From Tetracladium setigerum (lineage: Eukaryota; Ascomycota; Leotiomycetes; Helotiales): a DNA stretch of 64,000 nucleotides. The stretch's first letter is position 1. Every line of letters begins with the position of its first letter. Below, one piece after another: positions 21,801 through 31,565 of this stretch. The stretch lies in contig PZJY01000008.1 of assembly GCA_031472005.1 (NCBI GenBank), forward strand, positions 186,001-250,000, in the 5' to 3' direction. The notes beneath the pieces are model-generated. The model was not told the DNA's origin. It saw nothing but the letters and a program-made list of their open reading frames with translations, and did no database searches. A program made the translations under genes and the position numbers.

Positions 21801-22382
21801 GAGAGGGCATTGCTTTTGTGACCTCGCCCAATCTGATTGCCCCAGTGACATCCAGCCTCTCCACAATGACCGACTCAGTGAACCGGTGGGAGGGCAACTG
21901 CAGAAATTTAGACGTGTCTCTTAGAAATGTGACTGAAAGACTAGGTACTCCAGTAAATGAATCGTTTTCGAACCAATTATTCTGTGTCGGAGCTCGTACC
22001 CTCGATCTTTGAGCCTCAAATCAGCGAATGTTCGTGCATCTAAGCCCGTATACCGTTGACTATTGGCGAATTTCTTGTATTCCCGTGACAAACAGCGCCA
22101 TAGTAATAGCACCGCTATGTACTGGGATACAAACCGAATCCCGAAGTGGATTCTACCTTCAGCAAGCATTAGTTATGGCGGTTGAAAGCGGTTGAAACAA
22201 ATAGATATATATACGATACCAATCTTCTCTTCATCAAAGAGAAATAATCCATAATCATCACTCAATCTATTGTAGTGCCCCGTGTTCTTCATTCAAACTC
22301 TCGTCGATTCCAACACAAGTTCGCTAAACACAATTAAAAAAGAATCCTACCACAAATTCCAATTCCAAAAGCTTACGCACCA
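18853..22382. other. 3.5-kb region without a supported gene
   Basis: The longest gene-free stretch here. All frames are short. I see no transposon terminal repeats, no tRNA with matching A and B boxes, and no clear RIP-like AT collapse. At 20977-21280 (-) two overlapping short frames look mildly protein-like (for example GTGGFVVVATRSSHYMGF) but match nothing I know. The part just upstream of 22383 probably holds the promoter and 5' UTR of the methyltransferase gene. Confidence 0.45.
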
Positions 22383-23673
22383 ATGGCTTCCTCCCATCGA
22401 AGAAGTTCTGCATCCCAGTCAGGTCCAGCTCCTGTCTCATCGGAATCCAGGGTCAGATCTTCTCGCAGACAGACCTCTTTTACCACGACACTCTCATCTG
22501 AACCCACCTCACTCGACTGCGCAGTCCAAGATATTGGCGGCTCACTTCTCCCCCAGATACTATCCTCAATGCTCTACTCCAATCTCTTCACTCCAGATTG
22601 TAACGGCAAACGCCTTCTCTCGTCTCCCCTTCTCTCTGACACCAAAGGGTTGAAAAAGTGGAGCAAGATCACCCATTTGCCGGATTACTACCAAACACGA
22701 GATGAGATTGAACTTCTTGCTCGGTGTGGAGGAGAGATCGTTCGCTCACTCCGATTTGATTATCGTGCGGGAGAGAGTTTAAATGTAGTTGACCTTGGTG
22801 CTGGGTGAGTCCTCCTATCCTTTTCTGTCAACACCATTCAAGACGCTTACCCATGACTAGTGATATCCGAAAAGTCCTTCCACTTCTTCAACACCTCTCA
22901 GCCGCTTCCATTCCAACAAATTACTTCGCACTCGATCTCTCTCACAGCATCCTTGTCTCGTCAATGAAGACTCTCCACTCTCTCAATCTCCCATATATAA
23001 CCTGTCGTGGTCTCTGGGGAACATTCGACTCCGCCCTAGCTTTCGTAAAAACCCTCCCCTCCTCTACACCACGGCTATTTCTGTCTCTCGGTTCCTCATT
23101 CGGAAATGACTTCTACGACCCCGCCGTCGAGAGGTTAAGAGCCTGGCGCAACGAAATGAGAGAGTCCGACATGATGTTATTAGGAATGGACGGCACCACC
23201 AATCTCTCCGACATCTGGAAATCCTACCATCCTCAAGACTCTCGCATCTTTGAGAAATTCATGCGAAATGGTCTTGTTGCGTCCAACAAAGCCCTCGGGG
23301 TATCGTGGTACAAGGACTCAGACTGGTCCGTTGAAGGTGTGTTGACGCAGGAGCCGTATATCATGCATCGCTTCGTGTTCACAGCGAAGAGGGAGGTGCG
23401 GTGCGATGAGTTGGGAGTGGTGTTTACGAAAGGGGAGAAGATTGATTGCTATGAGGCGTTTAAGTATGGGAGAGAGGAGATGAGGGAACAATTTCGTGAT
23501 AGTGGATTGAGGGAAGAAGGTGTCTGGGGGAGTGAAAGTGGGAGAATTAGTAAGTTCCCTCTTCTGCTTGACGCATGGTTTCGTTTACTTACTTTCAATG
23601 CTTAGATCAGTACCTGTTGAGTCGTGATGCAACTTTCGATTTCCCTCGATTTGACTCCCAAGACCTTTGGTAG
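22383..23673 (+). CDS. EgtD-like SAM-dependent methyltransferase (histidine-specific methyltransferase fold)
   Basis: Three exons, 22383-22804, 22861-23549 and 23606-23673, with GT-AG introns of 56 bp each; 392 aa. After a Ser/Arg-rich N-terminus the protein has the layout of the Methyltransf_33 family: a YQTRDEIELL block, a SAM motif at the first intron (VVDLGAGDIRKV), NYFALDLS, LSLGSSFGN, LGMDGTTN and the FEKFMRNGL segment matching the FNRNxL of EgtD. Relatives are the bacterial histidine trimethylase EgtD (ergothioneine) and fungal dimethylallyltryptophan N-methyltransferase (EasF/FgaMT). There is no sulfatase-like domain as in fungal Egt1, so it is a stand-alone amino-acid N-methyltransferase of unknown substrate. 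It faces a transcription factor gene, with only 312 bp between the stop codons. Confidence 0.8.
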
Positions 23674-23985
23674 GGAGCTTTGGGTTAGCTTGTTGAGGCT
23701 AGGGGCCTTGGATACTGCTTCTTAACGATGACATGTTGCTTTGGAGTTTATGGCGTTTGGATGGTTTACTGGGTATTCCTAGGATTTCGTTTAATGTAAC
23801 AACTTTATCCCCACTATCGGTCCCATTACCCTGGTGGTGAATAATAATATGATTATGTATAATAATATAGGCTTTGATGCAAACTCCCGCTATACAACTC
23901 TAACGCCCTGGTATATCTTAACATGCAAATTATCATAAACCCATACATCAACCTTTTGCGCAAATGCCAACCTTACAAAACTTGA
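23674..23985. other. Short convergent 3' flank
   Basis: 312 bp between two stop codons. It contains AT-rich stretches (AATAATAATATGATTATGTATAATAATATAGG) likely used for 3' end formation on one or both strands. Confidence 0.5.
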
Positions 23986-26203
23986 CTAGCAAAGACTTAC
24001 AGCACCAAAAGTACTCATTAACATATCAACCATCTGCTCCCACCAAGCGGTCCTCTCTGAGATGGGGCCATCGAAATTCGGACTGTCTTCAACAAGGTTC
24101 ACATCAATCCAATCCCAAAGCTTTTGCAACGCATCCCACACTGGTGGTACACTCTGCGAAGAGAAGTTAGTATGTGCAATAAGGGAGGCGAGGATGCAAC
24201 CGTACCGATCTGCAGCCGAGTCCCAGTACGACTGTTTCAAACCATACCCTTGCGATATGGCGCTCTTCTGTTGTTTCCGAGACAGCACCCATGATGAAAA
24301 TGGGAAAGAATGGTGATTGTGATGTGAAAAGACCTCCGGTACATGGCATGCGCTTAATACATTGGAGAAGGGTCCTAAGGGGACGTTTGACAGCGGGGTG
24401 GGATCTGGGACGCCTGTTCAGGATTAGATTGGCAGTTCAGAACCAGTATCTGGAAAGTACAGTACCTGTGAAATCGACACTGCAAATATATTTGTGCAGC
24501 AGAGACCCAAGCTTGGGCAGTGAGATCTGTGACCTCGGCTTTGGTGCTGACCTCTCCATTTTCGTCCAGGACACATGTATCAAGAAGTTCCTGCTCTGAG
24601 GCAAATCCGGGTGATATTTCAGACCATTGACGAAAGCCCACGAGTCTTTCTTCGATCTTTTTGGCGGCGGCTGAGATAGCCCTGCTTTCTGGATCCTGAA
24701 TGTGTTAATGCAGGCGCCCGCAGTTTGGATTGGGAGAAACATACTTCTGTAATCTTCTCTGCAAGCAAAGTGATCTGGGAGAACATGTGTAAGAGCTTCG
24801 GACTAACACCAGTTCCACCATGGATGCGCCGCTGTTCTTTGACTGTTCCATGTAGAAGCCACATAAATTTGCTGTTGGTGTTTTGTGCATGCAGAGGCAT
24901 CACAGGTCGGGCGACAATGTCAAACGATGCGATGAGGTTCGCGTTCGAGGTTCGAATACTGTTGTTCTGTACATTGACCGCATTGTGGTAATGGAAACCA
25001 GGATCAGATTGATCTAGGAGCTGGATTGCACTGCGTACACCTTGAACCCATCGCTGAGTCTCATGTTTTTTTCGTCGCATCTCCCAGGTAATGATCTAGA
25101 AATAAGTAAGGCTGTGCTCACTACAGTAACAAGGAATGGTCTGGGTGTAAGAAGTACTTGGCACTCACATCGTCACAGGTCAGGATGATGAGAGAGGATA
25201 CAACAGCATCCTCCTTCCCAACCTCATATGTCTCTCGATTCTTGAGCTCTTCGCTAAGGTATTTGGTGGCCATGTTGTAATGATAGTTGGCCTTCTCCCG
25301 CCATTGTGGCTCTTGTGTGTAGTCCAGAACGTATGTTGCAGCAAGGGCGAGTACGGAATGTCGCACGCAATCGTTGCTATCCGCCATCTTTGCATAGTCG
25401 ACAAGAAAGAGATTGGTTTGTGACAGCAGCGTTCTTCCTGCGCAAAAGGCGGTGTGGTCTATATTGTTAGCTAATTTGTATTGAACGGAGATGGTACTAC
25501 CTACAAAACCTCCAGAGCACACAATCAAGGACGTCCAACTTCATGTTACTTCCAAAACCAGCCGGGAGCATTTGTACGCGTTCATCAGGGCAGTATTGGT
25601 CTTGCCAGCCGCGACGATGCCTGGATTGAGGAGCATGTGGTTGCAGAGCATGCTGATATGGCGCTGAGCTGGGCCATCTGTGTTGCCTATTCAAACGAAA
25701 CTTCACATACCCGTTAACATCACCCTCTGTTAGGATCTTTGTGTCTCTTGGATTAGGGTGCCGGAGACTTGAGTTGTCAAAGGGATTTTGAATTTGCAGG
25801 TTGACCACACGATTTGCTTTTGATGGCACTAAGTCCTGCATATCGAGGACCTTGTGGACAAAGAAGTCATTGCTGGGGCAACTTTGATCATGTTCTCTCT
25901 TTCCCAAAGGATAGTCTAGATTGAGAGAACTAATTGCTGTGACATGTATCAGTAGTGCAAGAGACGAAGCCAATTAGCGGTCAACCTACGTCGTTTTCTC
26001 CCTCTGCCGGAATTATGGCCGGGACCATCCTCGAACATATTATTGTTCTCTGGAGAAGCAGAGAGTAGTTCAATGGGTGACATAGACAGTAGAAGCTCCA
26101 CATCAGGGATGGAGACTCCATCAGCACGGGAGTCATCATCCCAAGCTCGGGGGTGTCTCTGTTTTCGGCGTTTTAGTGGCGAGGAAACAGAGTCAGAATC
26201 CAT
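23986..26203 (-). CDS. Fungal-specific transcription factor (Fungal_trans_2 domain), zinc cluster incomplete in this model
   Basis: Seven exons fit with GT-AG introns: 25990-26203, 25550-25936, 25169-25458, 24745-25095, 24466-24695, 24206-24413 and 23986-24153, about 615 aa. The middle reads SSNDCVRHSVLALAATYVLDY-like (here MADSNDCVRHSVLALAAT), then KANYHYNMATKYLSEEL and VVSSLIILTCDD, and the end VPPVWDALQKLWDWID and ERTAWWEQMVDML. These are hallmarks of Fungal_trans_2 regulators. Just before the chosen ATG the frame stays open and reads GFCIRYKHQQTCRV, which looks like the last two Cys of a Zn2Cys6 cluster, but I find no matching first half upstream. The true start may lie in an exon I could not resolve, or the cluster may be decayed. 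It is divergent from the C2H2 gene and convergent with the methyltransferase. Confidence 0.7.
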
Positions 26204-26788
26204 CACTCGACAGGTCTGTTGGTGCTTGTATCTGATACAGAATCCGACAGGATGGTTACTCGGATATTCCGTAGAATACGAATAGCAAGGTAAGAGGGCG
26301 GTTGCAGGAGTCGGACGAATTCGCCGGCTACACGCAGTTTAATGCAACCCAGTTGGGAGTGTGTAACTACGTGTGGAACAGAGGTAAGTTCAAGAGGATT
26401 ACCCAGAGAAAGATGTCATGCCGGGATGTGGGAAGATTAAATTCGATTGACGTGCAGCGAGAGAACTTCCCTCGCCCAGAAGGCGCGTTTCAGCTATCGA
26501 TTATTGCCGCCCTGGGCATCGCCATTCGACAGTTCTCACCGGGTTCGAATCCGCCCACCTAAAAGCGGACTCATGCAATGCAACCACACGCACTCGCCTA
26601 ATATCGCTTAGCGTTGTTGTCTCTTTTCTCGTTTCCTCGTTCTCTCGTTTGTTTCCCCATTTCCCCGTTCCACTGCCTTGAGAGCCTCATGATTATTTGG
26701 CCTTATTCAACGCCCATCCCACCATAAGAGTTCCCGCGATGATTTCTAACTCCTTCCAAGAATATTCATGTCTTGAAGTAAGGTCGAA
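26204..26788. promoter_or_regulatory. Divergent intergenic region, TF / C2H2 protein
   Basis: 585 bp. On the minus strand it may contain the missing first exon of the transcription factor (residual Cys codons around 26300-26350 but no intact CxxC...C pattern). CT-rich sequence at 26620-26680 is a likely leader of the C2H2 gene. Confidence 0.4.
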
Positions 26789-27769
26789 ATGGCATCGGAT
26801 TCCTTAGAAGAAATCTTCAGCATTTCCGCCAGTCTGGATGATGACCAGCGCAGGATTGACAGGTCGATCGAGGATATCGTGAGGCGGGAGCTTGCCCGTG
26901 GTGATCCTGACTGCATGCTAGCACGCATTGGGGAGTTTATTGTGAGAGCGACAAGATCTCTTTCGCAGTTAAGCAATGCGCTGGTTGATGGCGATCACAT
27001 TCACGACAACGCCAACGACCAGATGGACGAGATGGAGAAGGATGATGAGTTGTCTGATATGGGTCCTGCCGAGTATATGTGGGAGAAAGAGGCAGTCTTA
27101 AGGTACGTGGAGTGACTCCTGGCTGCTGGCTGATGTCGACTTACTGATAACCCTTCAAAGAAAAATGAACAACAGTATTCGCGATAGCGCAAACCAGGTT
27201 GAATACTTGTGGAAAACAAGCCCAAAGACCCCTCCAATACCTACTAGCCGTGGCCGACAAGACCAAAATGTTCAACAGGTATTTTCTATACCAACCAAGC
27301 CATGTTGGGAGAGTGAAAGAACTAGTATGGTGTCTCTTCAAGCCAACAATACCAAGCTTGTTGCGATTGCCTCACCTGAACCAGAAAGATATGAGGTGAA
27401 GTATGAGATCAAATCTCCGCGTCTCGATGACGACTCCCAAGGTATTATCAACGATATGCTTGTTAGTCTGGCGAGTCGTGGAAAAGGAACGTATCGATGC
27501 CCACAAGGAAACCGATGCAGAAAGGGTGGACTGTCGTCAAATGGAGATTTGATAGTCTTCGAAAGGAACTCGGCTTTCAGGTAAGGAAAACTGCGACATT
27601 GAAAAGAAATAAACTTATCTAATTCCCGAACAGAGCACATTTGGAGAAACATGGAAGGAGGTATAAATGCGACATACCTGGATGTAAGAATAGAGATGGT
27701 TTTGCTCGGAAGGATCAGTTGAATCGACACAAGCAGGAGACTGTTTTCCATGGGCGTTCGGGTGTATAG
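26789..27769 (+). CDS. C2H2 zinc-finger protein, fungal orphan type
   Basis: Three exons, 26789-27102, 27161-27580 and 27634-27769; 289 aa. The N-terminal two thirds are acidic and have no known domain. The C-terminus has two fingers. The first is atypical, YRCPQGNRC (C-x5-C) and, across intron 2, FRAHLEKH (H-x4-H). The second is canonical, YKCDIPGCKN...GFARKDQLNRHKQETVFH. A wide first finger followed by a C-x4-C finger occurs in many uncharacterised ascomycete proteins. DNA binding is likely; targets are unknown. It shares a promoter region with the divergent transcription factor gene. Confidence 0.8.
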
Positions 27770-29513
27770 ATCCTAGTATCAATAGGCGTTGGAGGTCCCT
27801 TTCCGAATTGTGATTATTTACAAAAAAAGGTTGGCAATAAATCGAAATTAAAGAACACAAGTTGCCATTTATTGCAGATAGCATTAACGCGCGATTGTGC
27901 TCTTAGGATGTAACCTAATATTAAATCTTGGTACAAACAAGCATTGCCCATAGCCCAGCATATTATTACGAGCGAAGCTTAGGGTCTTTTAGTCTTTCGA
28001 CAAAAGTTAATGAGCAACGGAAGGACAAAGCGAACATAATTCGCATGAAGAAAAGTGGGTGCAAATATTCAACTTCGACATGCTCCATATCCAGAGGCTT
28101 TGATGCTCCAACTATGACGCAGTAAGGTAGCCATGTGTTGTAAGCATAGAGGTATTGACAGCACAGTACCTTGCTCTTTATGAGAAGGACTGTGGGTGAC
28201 GTATAAGTGAAGCATCCCCACTCTCACCACGTAGAAATTTGTCCGTCACGCAGCCACGAGTTACACGCAAATCTCCACGCCGGTTGAAGCCACGATGTAC
28301 GCGCATATCCCTACGCCTTGTCTCAACGACAGTTTGAGGAGTCTGCACTCTGCTACACGACTTAAGACATCTCGCGAAACTCAAAGTCATGAGAACCGTG
28401 GAGTTTTTGATGATCGTTTGTCGAGAATACTTCTCGAGTGACGGAAGAAGTCAAGTCTATCCCATCCTTAGCAATCATAACTAGCCAGGCTGGTCAAATT
28501 GACAATGCTTCGACAGCTTCCGAAGGCAATCGAAACGCCTTGATTTCAAGATTTCTGGATGCGCATGAGGCTGTGAAGTCAAAAGGCAGATCCAAAATAA
28601 AGGGGTGTCGGATCCGGCCAACCCCATCATCTGAAAGCTATGACTGGGATTTCAATTGGTGAATCGATGTGCCGATGCTGTGCGACGAACCATTCATAAT
28701 AATTGATGGCGCACGCTGCAGGTGCCTGGTTCGCTCCAGCGACGCCGTCAATATTCACGTTGTTGTCGCTTTTTATTGAGAAAACATGCTGATGGTTGTG
28801 CGGCTTAGTTGTTCATCTCCATCCAGGCTATTAGCAGTTGGTCCAGAAACCTGATACTCTTCATCGTAATGGTGTGGCAGCTCAGCAGAAATCCACGTCG
28901 AGTGGGTAGAAAGCCTCGCAGCTTCGCCCGAGTTGAGCTTTGTCGTGCATTCGTTCAATCGAGTATTCGTCCACGTTGGACAGGCAGATCCATGGCAACA
29001 CGAAAAATAGATGGGGAAAGACTTATGTGTCACGAGTTGTTTTGTTGTTTCCGCGTGGTGTTGAGAGAAGAGAAAAGAGGGAAATGTCGCGAAATGAGGA
29101 AAGGGAGAACTACGCTAGTCCTAGTTGGGGTGTTAGAACTTTGGCTCTCTCCCTTCTTCAACGTCAATCGACTTGATCTGTCAATAAACACGTCGGGCGC
29201 ACTAGCGAATTCTTCCAAGCTTTTACTAACTCTGAGGCGGGAATGAGGATGAAATTCCTATTTTCTTGTCTCGTTTTAGTACAGTATGAGATGAGATTCA
29301 CCATGCAACCCAGCCTCCAGGAATGAGTAAGTAGAGAACACATTCATCCACCGCCAGATTTTAACAACATGCCACACCGACCTATCCGTTTCGCGAATAA
29401 GTTGGTCCCTCTTTCCCCTACTTATACTCCTTCCTTTCCTTGTCCCAAACCTCCAGTCAAATATATTTCTCATTTCTCGTTCTCTCCGCACCAAAATACC
29501 AACAACAAGCATC
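27770..29513. other. Intergenic, 1.7 kb, no supported gene
   Basis: Small frames only. 28438-28662 is open but begins with GTG and matches nothing I know. The last about 100 bp before 29514 are CT-rich and probably form the leader of the amine oxidase gene. Confidence 0.45.
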
Positions 29514-31144
29514 ATGGGATCTCACCAAGAATCTTACCTCATCATCGGAGCTGGAGTCTTCGGAGTCTCAACCGCTATTCACCTTCAACAAGCCAAACCC
29601 CATGCCCTTATCACCCTCCTCGATCGAACTCCGTTCCCAAACCCGTCAGCTGCCTCTCATGATCTCAACAAGATCGTCCGCGCGGACTATGCAGATATCT
29701 TCTACATGAAACTTGCCCTGGAAGCCCTGGAGGCATGGCGTCACGATCCCGTGTATTCGCCGTTCTTCCATGAGACTGGAATGGCCTTCATCGAAACCAT
29801 TAAGATGGGTAGAACTGCCGTCAAGAACTACAAACTTCTTGGCGCTACAGACGTGAAGGCTGAAATGCTGCCTCTGCAAGACGCGAGAAAGATGTGGGGT
29901 GGTGTTTTCGAGAAGGCTAATTGGGAGGGAGCGGAAGAGTGCTTTTGGAATCCTGGTAGTGGGTGGGGAGAAGCAGAAGGGGCTTTGAGACAGGCAACCG
30001 TGAAGGCGGTTGAGACTGGTGTGAAATATCACGAGGCTACAGTTGCAAAGTTGAAGATTGATGAGGAGAGTGGTGTTTGCTCTGGAGCATTCACGGAAAA
30101 TGGAGAATTCTTGGCAGCAGATTATGTGATTATGTGTACGGGGGCTCTTACGGCAAAGCTTCTTGCGGACTCGGCACCAAAGAATGAGAAGCTTCAGGTA
30201 GGAGGAAGGTTGGTGGCAGCTGGAGCTGTTTCTTGCACCGCAAGAGTCAATCCCGAACTGCGAGGAAAATTTGAGAATGCTCCGGTTTTCTTTAATGGAA
30301 TGGCTCACACACACGGTCAGTCTTTCATATCCCACTAACGAATTCTGAACAAAAGTTTGTGAGAAACTGCTTTTAGTTCCACTTTCTAGTGAAAGTTGCC
30401 AACAGAAGTGAAAATTCTCTTTACAACCACTTTCAAGTGAACGATATGTACCACGAGCTAAGAATTTACTCAATTTTGATTATTCCAATTCTCACGGTTC
30501 ACAGTTCTCCCTCTCTGATTCTTACTGCTGATCAATTTCGAACAGGCGAATCCGTTCCCATTACTAGCACCAACATTCTTAAATTCAACCACGAAACCTC
30601 TTTCACCCACCTCGTCCCACATCCTGCCTCTTCTCAAACAATCTCCATCCCACCCGTCCCAACCTCCCAGAGTACCTGGAACAGCGGGACCTCAGTCCCC
30701 CTCGGTCTTCGCCGTGAAGTCTCCAACGTGGTGCTCTCAACCTACGGCCCCCAGTCCTCACCCTCCGACATCACCATCAGCAATTACCGCATGTGTTGGG
30801 ATGCACTAACCCCCACACAGGATTTCTTGATCACCCCGCACCCCCACTCCGCCAGCCTCTATCTCGCAACAGGCGGATCGTTCCACGGCTGGAAGTTCCT
30901 GCCAGTCATTGGGAAGTATGTGGTGAAGATGCTTGAGGGGACTTTAGGTGAGGAGGAGGCGAGACGTTGGGCTTGGGATGCGAGCATGAAGAGTGGTGCC
31001 GAGGGAGATGGAGATGATGGGAAGGGCGAGGGTGCTTGTGTTCATTACGTGCCTAGGAGAGATTTGAAGGATGTGGAGGGGTGGGCGGATACCATTGCTG
31101 ATGGGGGTGGTGAGAATGGTGGCGGGGTGGAAATGGGCTGTTGA
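29514..31144 (+). CDS. FAD-dependent amine/amino-acid oxidase (DAO family; sarcosine / L-pipecolate / fructosyl-amino-acid oxidase-like)
   Basis: Two exons, 29514-30315 and 30546-31144, with a 230-bp intron; 466 aa. The N-terminus carries the dinucleotide-binding motif IIGAGVFGVSTAIHL and the adjacent acidic strand end LLDR. The block HDLNKIVRADYAD is typical of fungal members. In the C-terminal half, YRMCWDALTPTQDFLITPHPH aligns with the region of monomeric sarcosine oxidase holding the Cys that binds FAD covalently, followed by ATGGSFHGWKF. The reaction would be oxidation of a secondary amine or N-alkyl amino acid with release of hydrogen peroxide. No C-terminal peroxisomal SKL-like tripeptide is seen (the end is VEMGC). 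Substrate cannot be told from sequence. Confidence 0.85.
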
Positions 31145-31565
31145 GAGCCATGAGCAAATCGTAGATACTCGCTGGTACACGCATAGCGGCTGGCCCTGTT
31201 TCTTCCAAAAAGAAAAACGAACTAACGAAATGCTTTCCTAGATAGGGAAAAAGTGTGCGCAGCTTTCTATCACCGACTACAAATATAAACGTTGAACTTT
31301 AGCTCCGAGATTTGCTCTCCCTCCCTCTCTCTTTGCAATAATGTAAAAGTCTAATGCATTGTCCTATCTAAGAACACGAGAATAAAGTATCGAGTTAAAC
31401 GCCACATGAAGGAATCCAACGACGAATGAATCCATGACAGAGGCCCTGAAAAAAGAAAGTTACACAATCCGTTCATCCTTCATAAAGCGCCCTATTCTTC
31501 TTGAACGCCCCCTCCCCCCCCCCCCCCCCCCACCAAGTTATCATCAATGTTTCTCAAATCCGGAC
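31145..31565. other. Convergent 3' flank with an 18-C homopolymer
   Basis: 421 bp between the stop codons of the amine oxidase (+) and UBR1 (-). It contains an uninterrupted run of 18 C at 31514-31531. No gene. Confidence 0.6.
31514..31531 (+). repeat. Poly-C tract, 18 bases
   Basis: Directly read homopolymer preceded by CCT and followed by ACC. The true length in the genome is uncertain given signs of homopolymer error elsewhere in the window. Confidence 0.8.

Noticed and set aside
25497..25720. Alternative frame in the transcription factor exon 2 reading QRHISMLCNHMLLNPG
   Set aside because: It looks protein-like but has no donor in the phase needed to reach the next exon; the frame ending in VQMLPAGFG joins it correctly and matches the family.
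26530..26560. GGTTCGAATCC, a perfect tRNA B-box consensus
   Set aside because: The flanking bases do not pair into a T-stem, no A-box lies at the right distance upstream, and no acceptor stem forms.
28178..29246. Several short frames between the C2H2 gene and the amine oxidase
   Set aside because: Below 150 codons, mutually overlapping, some without ATG, and no recognisable domain.
29646..30473. 275-codon minus-strand frame opposite the amine oxidase
   Set aside because: Antisense shadow of a well-supported FAD oxidase; no domain of its own.
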